DNA from: Euryodendron excelsum
Lineage: Eukaryota > Streptophyta > Magnoliopsida > Ericales > Pentaphylacaceae
Length of the DNA: 64,000 nt
Direction: 5' to 3'
NCBI GenBank assembly: GCA_033060915.1
Contig: CM065378.1
Location: forward strand, 38,204,501-38,268,500
Shown in pieces: positions 58,472-64,000 of the stretch. A model generated the notes under the pieces. It was not told the origin of the DNA. It ran no database searches and saw only the letters and a list, made by a program, of their open reading frames with translations. Position 1 is the first letter of the stretch. Each line of letters begins with the position of its first letter. A program made the position numbers and the translations under genes.

Positions 58472-61204
58472 CAGAGCCTCATTCAACGTGAAAGGGGTCT
58501 GCAAACTTAACCTAAAAATCCTATATTTCGATATACAGAGCTCGAGCACCTCAAAAAACCCTAGCCTCCCTAGGTTTTCCTAAACCCTAACCACTATACC
58601 CAAACCCTTGCCTTCTATACATTCCCCCATACACTCATACACTAGCCTTCAACCATCCTTTGAAGACTTGAAAAGCTGCCATCCAAAGCTTGAAGACAAC
58701 TCTTGAAGACTGAAGGTGAGGATTAAGACGAAGACCGAAGACCGAAGATAGCACGGCGCGCAAAATAAATAAGATACAAGGTAGGCTCCCTATTTAAATT
58801 TCCGCACTTCCCCTCTCTCTTCTCTCTCCAACCCACTTGGGTTTTCTCTATTTTAATCCCCCATCTCTTTCCCCCCCTTTCTTTGCATACTTGAAACAAG
58901 GGGATTCCCGATCCATGTGTAGGATTGGGCTATTGGAGAGTCACTGTGTCGGGGGCTTTCTTCTAGTTTAACCAAAGACCACGTGAGTCCGGCCCCCTTG
59001 ATTATATGGTGAAGCCTTAACCTTGTATGTTCACGACCCCAAATTACATTGTGCATATCATAGTCTTGCATCTTCCAAAAACCGTTTTTAAAGTTGCTTT
59101 TCAAAACGTTTTCAAACTTGTTTTCAAAATTGCATCAAAATTCCTTTTTCAAAAACTTATTTTCAAAACCATAATTCTAGGGTGATTTTAGCCTTTCCAT
59201 GGCTAGGGTTGCTTTAGGAAAGTGTTACATTAAAAGTGACCTTTTTGGTCTGTATTTTCAAACCTTATTATTTTCCAAAACCACTTTCTTAAAGTGGTTC
59301 TAGCCCTCTTATGGTTAGAATCGCTTTAGGAAAGTGAGACGTTTTCATACTTTCCAAAAAACTCCCTCTTAAAAAATCTCTTCCTAAAAATCTCTTTTTC
59401 AATATACTTTCTTAAAATTCTCCTCTTTAAAATTGTTTTCAAAAACTCCCTTCCGAAATCTATTTTTCAAAACTCTCTTTTTCAACTCCTCTCCAAAATC
59501 TTTTCCTCAAAATTCATTTTCTAAAAACACTCCCTAGATTCACCTTCCTAAATACTCTCTCCAAAAACCTTTCTAAAAAACTCTCTTTCCAAAAGCTTCC
59601 TTCTAGAAATTTCTTCTCTAGGATTTTCCTTCTAAAATCTACGTTTCTAAAAACACACTTTCCAAAACTTCTTCTCTTTAAAATCTTTTTTCAAAAACTC
59701 CTTCAAATTCACTTTTCAAAAACTCCTCCCTAGGATTCCTTTCTAGAAAACCTTCGTTTCCAAAAACGTACTTTCAAAAGTCCTCTTTCCTTAGAAGCCC
59801 AAGTCAAGCCCTAGAACTCGTAATTAGGAAACCCTAATTTTCTTTCCAAAAACATGGTTTTCAAACCTTGCCCCTAACCTAGGTTTCCAAAACCTCTTGT
59901 TTTCTACATCAAAACTGCACATGTTTCTAAAACCTATTTTCTACGTCAAAACTATCATTTTCCAAATCCTTGCCAAATCCTATCTTCCCTTTAGGAAACC
60001 AAATCCAATCTTTCGTTTTTGGAAACAAAATCAAACCTTTACTTTTAGAAACCAAATCCAATCACTTCCTAATCCAAACCTTTCTTAATTCAATTCCTTT
60101 CTAAACCATAAGTTTCCTAAACTTAAACTTTAAATCTTTCCTTAAATTTCAAAATCCAACTCTTTCCTAATTCAACTCCTTCCTAATCTTTCACTTTCCT
60201 AAATCTTAAGTTTCCAAAACTTGAACATAAAAATCTTTCCTAAAATTCTAAAATTCAACCCTTTCTTAATTCTACCCTCTTTTCAAATCTTAACTTTTCA
60301 AACATAAGTTTTCAAACCTCTCCTAAACTCAAACCTTTCCTAATCTCAAGATTTTCTAAAACTCTAAAACTTTCTAAATCTTAAACTTTCTAAATTTCAA
60401 ATCTTTCCAAATTCAAAACTTTCTAAATTTGAAACTTTCTTAAGTTAAATCTTTCTAAATCCAAATCTTTCTAAACTCTAAACTCTCTTAAACTTCAAAT
60501 CTTTCCAAATCTAAGACTTTTCTAAACTCAAAACTCTCTTAATTTAAAACTTTCTTAAGTCGAAACTTTCTTAATTCAAACATTTCCTAAACTGAAGACT
60601 TTCCTTTTTCAAACCTTTCCCAAAATGAAACTTTCTTATTTTCAAAACTTCCTTGTTTTCAAAACTTTCTTAATTCAAAACTTCCCTTTTTCAAACATTT
60701 CTTAATTTCGAAACTCTCCTAATTTGAAAACTTTCCTAATTCAAAACTTTCCTAAGTTGAAACTTTCCTAATTCACAACTCGGAACTTTCCAAAAATGAA
60801 ACTTTCCAAATTCGAAACTTTCCTAACTTGAACCTTTCCTAATTCAAACATTTCCTAAAATCTAATCCTTCCAAATCTTCCAAGCCAAGTCAAATCTTTC
60901 CTAGGTCTTTTCTCTTTCCTAAGTCTAGGTTTTCTTAAACCTTCTCTTTTCCAAAACAAGTCCAAATCTATCTTTTCAAATCCAAGTCCAATCTTTTCCA
61001 AAATTTCAATTTCCAATCTCCTCTTCTAATCTCAAACCAAATCCAATTTTCAATTCAGTTTCTTTCTTCCAATTCAATCTCTTTTCAAATCAAACCTTCT
61101 ATTTTCAATCGGACTCCGGTCCGAACTACGACTGATCTGATTCCCCCAAAGGGATTTGTAGGTAACCTTCATAGGTGCGGTCACAATACTTTTCAAACTA
61201 TAGC

Positions 61205-61444
61205 ATTGACCACAATTCCCATAGGAAATATAGCATTTTGAAAACTATAAAAACCTTATGCTTTAAAGAGGAAAGGTACGTTCACTTGTGTTCTAGTTGA
61301 GAGTACTTTATTCAATTTATTCTGATTAAGATAGCTAACTTAATCATCGGAGTGTCATTGACCCAAAGAGAGTTGACGCATTCTGATTGTCTTTTTCTTT
61401 TACAAATTGTCAGTGCTCGTCAATTTGGCTCGCGCATTGAATCA
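61205..61444 (+). repeat. TRIM-like LTR 1, right part
   Basis: Resumes after giant LTR E at ATTGACCACAATTCCC (LTR 2: ATTGATTACAATTCC). It runs through ACTATAAAAACC (TATA), GTACGTTCACTTGTGTTCTAG and TCAATTTGGCTCGCGCATTG to about 61444. Confidence 0.75.
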
Positions 61445-61773
61445 GGCCTTCCTAAAAAGGGTAAGACCGCTCTCTCTTAATCAAAATCCCAAGCCAAGCA
61501 AGAATGATGAGGATGGGCAAGGAGTTGCCCATTTTATAACAGACGCTGCCGCCGATTCAGATGTCAAGAAATGGCAACAATCACGTCGCCTAGCTCAACT
61601 GTCACCTCGGCATTCAAATTCTTGGCAACCCTTTAGTTACAGAACCAATATAAGGTTGCCATGTGCTGTATGAATCCTCGAAACAATAGTAGATCAAGGG
61701 ACAAGTCATAAGTGCAAAGCTCAACCTGTGTCCCCAAATTAATCCCAACGAGGTGCAAGAGTTGAGGGGCAAT
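61445..61773 (+). mobile_element. TRIM-like internal region 1
   Basis: About 329 bp, matching internal region 2 (62249-62577): GACCGCTCTCTCTTAA, ATGAGGATGGGC, GACGCTGCCGCC, CGTAG/CCTAGCTCAAC, ending in a purine-rich GAGGGGCAAT directly before the next LTR (polypurine tract). No coding domain. No certain primer site. Confidence 0.65.
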
Positions 61774-62248
61774 TGTGGGCCCAATTAGGGCCAAGCCTAC
61801 AACAGAGGATGACCAACCCAGAAAAGTCAACCCAAGACTGCTGATCAAGTAGCCTAAGCCTGTGCCGACCCTGGGCCAGGTCCCGAGAATACTGATTCAA
61901 GAATTATTGTCCAAATACTATAAGGACTAATGGGTTCAGCATATAGAAATCTTATTCCTAAATGGGTTAGGACACTGAAAGATAAGTCCAATATATAGTA
62001 AACCGCCCCAAAAGGGAAGACTCCTAGGAAGAGATTGATTACAATTCCTAGAGAAAATATGGCATTCCAAAAACTATAAATACCCCATGCACTAAAGAGA
62101 CAAGGTACGTTTACTTGTGTTTTAGTTGAAAAAAAATACTTTGTTCAATTCATTGTGATTAAGCCGTCTAACTTAATCATCAGATTCTCATTGTCTTATT
62201 CTCTTGTAGATTGTTTATGCTCGTCAATTTATTTCGCACATTAAATCA
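61774..62248 (+). repeat. TRIM-like LTR 2
   Basis: TGTGGGCCCAATTAGGG to ...CACATTAAATCA. TATAAATA at 62075-62082. The start lies 804 bp before that of LTR 3. Confidence 0.75.
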
Positions 62249-62577
62249 GACCTTCCTAAATAGGGAAAGACTACTCTCTCTTAACCGAAATCCCAAGTCA
62301 AGCAAGAACGATGAGGATGGGCCAGGAGTCTCTTGTTTTATAGCAGATGCTGCCGCCAGTTCAGATGTCGATAAATGACAGCAATCAAGTAGCGTAGCTC
62401 AACAGTCACCTCGACAATCAAATTCTTGGCAACTCTTCAGTTACAGGGCTAATGTAAAGTTGCCATGTGATGTATGAATCCTTGAAACGATGGTAGATCA
62501 AGGGACAAGTCATAAGTGCAAAGCTCAACTTGTGTCCCCCAATCAATCCAGATGAAGCGCAAGGGCTAAGGGGCAAT
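62249..62577 (+). mobile_element. TRIM-like internal region 2
   Basis: Second copy of the 329-bp internal region, ending in AAGGGCTAAGGGGCAAT, a polypurine tract directly upstream of LTR 3. Confidence 0.65.
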
Positions 62578-63080
62578 TGTAGGCCCAATGAGAGCTAAGC
62601 CCAGAACAGAGGATGACCAACCCAGGAAGGTCAATCTAAGATTGCTGATCAAGTAGCCCAGGCCTGTGCCGAACCTGGGCGAGGTCCCAAGAAGACTGAT
62701 CTAAAAATTATAATCCAAGTACTATAAGGACTAATGGGTTCAACATACACAAGTTTCATTCTTAAATGGGATAAGACACTGAAAGATAAGTCTAATATTT
62801 AGTAAACTTCCCCAAAAGGGGAGACTCCTAGGAGGAGATTGATTACAATTTCCAAAGAAAATATTGCATTCCGAAAACTATAAATACCCCATGTACTAAA
62901 TAGGGAAGGTACGTTCACTTGTGTTCTAGTTGAGTGTACTTCATTCAATTAATTGTGATTAAGCTGGCTAACTTAATCATTGGAGTATCATCGACCCAAA
63001 GAGGATCGACGGCGCATTCTTATTGTATTCTTCTCTTGTAGATTATTCATGCTTATCAATTTAGTTCGCGCATTAAGTCA
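62578..63080 (+). repeat. TRIM-like LTR 3
   Basis: TGTAGGCCCAATGAGAGC to ...CGCATTAAGTCA. TATAAATA at 62879-62886. Homology continues a further ~14 bp (GGTCTTCCTAAATA), so either the LTR end is slightly later or another internal region was lost here. Confidence 0.75.
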
Positions 63081-63104
63081 GGTCTTCCTAAATATTTCAC
63101 CTAC

Positions 63105-63375
63105 AAGTACCAATCTACATTAGGATATGCTTTCTCACTCAATGGTGGAACCATTTCTCGAAGTAATTAGAAGCACTAATTATTATAGTAGGACCACAAA
63201 TATAGATATCAGGTACAACTTCTTTATAGATATTGTTGCGCAGAAGGAGGAGATCCTAGAGGACATTCCTACGAGGTGTTTGGTTACGGACCCTTTAGGC
63301 CTATTGGTAGAAATGCTTATACGACTCATTTTAAGGTCTTCAGAACTTCTGTGGGTGGTGATTGGTGTGTTTTGA
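63105..63375 (+). pseudogene. Copia RNase H relic (+)
   Basis: LGYAFSLNGGTIS (63119-63160), then in another frame RTTNIDIRYNFFIDIVAQKE and DIPTRCLVTDPL. These match the copia RNase H GYAF...GGG block and its C-terminal HIDIRYHF...VADP block. The part between, with catalytic residues, is deleted and the frames differ. Confidence 0.7.
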
Positions 63376-63645
63376 AAGCAATTGATCACTTGTTTTGTGT
63401 ATATATGTAGATTTTAAGATATTTCTACCATTAATGTATAGACACTCCAGTTATAGCCTCACCTTAGTTGGAGCAACGATGAGGTCTATAATTAGAGACT
63501 GATAATGGATATGGTATACATTCATTATGCTTGTCTTAATAGCCATATGTGAGATCTTAATGCTATGTTTGGATCTTAAATTTATCAAGGGAAAGGAAAA
63601 TATAAGTACTTATCCTTTTTTGACAAATACATACCCATTTTCTTC
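63376..63645. other. Unassigned, AT-rich
   Basis: Probably the 3' remainder of the + strand copia relic. No LTR end is identified. Confidence 0.35.
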
Positions 63646-64000
63646 TCATTCTCCTAACGGTAAGAATAAATAAATATAGCTTTTTTGACTCTCAAACTCT
63701 ATTGTCTCCATCTCTCTATTGTTCTTTCTCTCCATGTCATCATTTGAGGCTGAACAAAGATACTTTGTACCGTGGAGAAGACTTGAGCGCTTCACTGGTT
63801 TTGCACCAAGCATGTTAAACTTTTCAAGAACCTTGCTAATGTAGCTCTTCTGAAACTCTTCTGAAATACCCATAGCTTCCTATCACCCCTGTCTCTGCGA
63901 ATCTCCATGCCAAGTATCTTCTTAGTAGCACCCAAATCTTTCATGTCAAACTCCTTACTCAAAAGAGACTTTAACCTGTCAACCTCAACTATATTCTTTG
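63646..64000 (-). pseudogene. Copia reverse transcriptase relic (-), runs off window
   Basis: On the minus strand: LLSKEFDMKDLGATKKILGM, EIRRDRGDRKLW, then after a frameshift SYISKVLEKFNMLGAKPV. This is the copia RT segment just downstream of YVDD. It continues beyond 64000, so the rest of the element lies to the right. Confidence 0.8.

Larger units (their letters stand above)
56557..61199 (+). mobile_element. Giant LTR E (+ strand, 3' end deleted)
   Basis: Starts TGTAAGCACCCCATTTTTGACC at 56557. It has the family minisatellite (56760-57510), three 157-bp units (57655, 57812, 57969), GGCGCC cluster (58351-58448), TATA box (58464-58471) and G-poor U5. Homology stops at ACTTTTCAAACT (61199), matching position about 13993 of copy C, so roughly 750 bp of its 3' end are gone. 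About 90 bp of the TRIM-like LTR that should follow are also missing, so one deletion spans the junction and removed the right target duplication. Confidence 0.85.

Overview
This window is nuclear DNA of a flowering plant, probably a woody or other large-genome eudicot. It is AT-rich, has GT-AG introns, and carries Ty1/copia and Ty3/gypsy retrotransposon debris, solo LTRs, MITEs, a SINE-like unit and many plant microsatellites. I recognise one intact host gene. No rRNA, tRNA or CRISPR was seen.

Left block (1-23680): an old, decayed Sirevirus-type Ty1/copia retrotransposon on the + strand. It has a tRNA-Met primer site, gag, protease, integrase, RT, RNase H, an extra env-like 3' ORF, polypurine tracts and a 1.69 kb 3' LTR. 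Its 5' LTR is split by copies of a second family of very large LTR-like elements, here called giant LTRs A-D (4-5 kb each, TGTAAGCACCCC...CA). A and C lie in the copia LTR on the + strand. B is nested in A and D in C, both on the minus strand. C and D have perfect 5-bp target duplications (ATTCT, ACTAT); B has a 4/5 match. The giant LTRs have a U3 of tandem repeats, a GGCGCC palindrome cluster, a TATAAATA box, and about 3 kb of downstream sequence almost free of G on the sense strand.

Middle-left (23681-29524): the 3' untranslated region and 3' LTR of a probable Ty3/gypsy element (+). It is interrupted by an antisense 1.39 kb solo LTR and a 798-bp PIF/Harbinger-like MITE with TAA duplications.

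Centre (about 30780-41180, minus strand): a complete WAVE-DAMPENED2-like (WDL) gene with the TPX2/KLEEK microtubule-binding domain. It has eight coding exons giving a predicted 466 aa, plus a 5'UTR exon. The last intron is 6.4 kb and holds two MITEs and a local tandem duplication.

Right-centre (41200-56379): mostly gene-free, AT-rich intergenic DNA. It holds a copia solo LTR, a 226-bp tandem duplication, a CACTA-like fragment, an unidentified decayed coding fragment, a SINE-like element, microsatellites and a copia RNase H relic.

Right block (56380-64000): three LTRs of a small TRIM-like element arranged LTR-internal-LTR-internal-LTR. The first is split by giant LTR E, whose 3' end is deleted. 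The window ends in two further copia pol relics on opposite strands.
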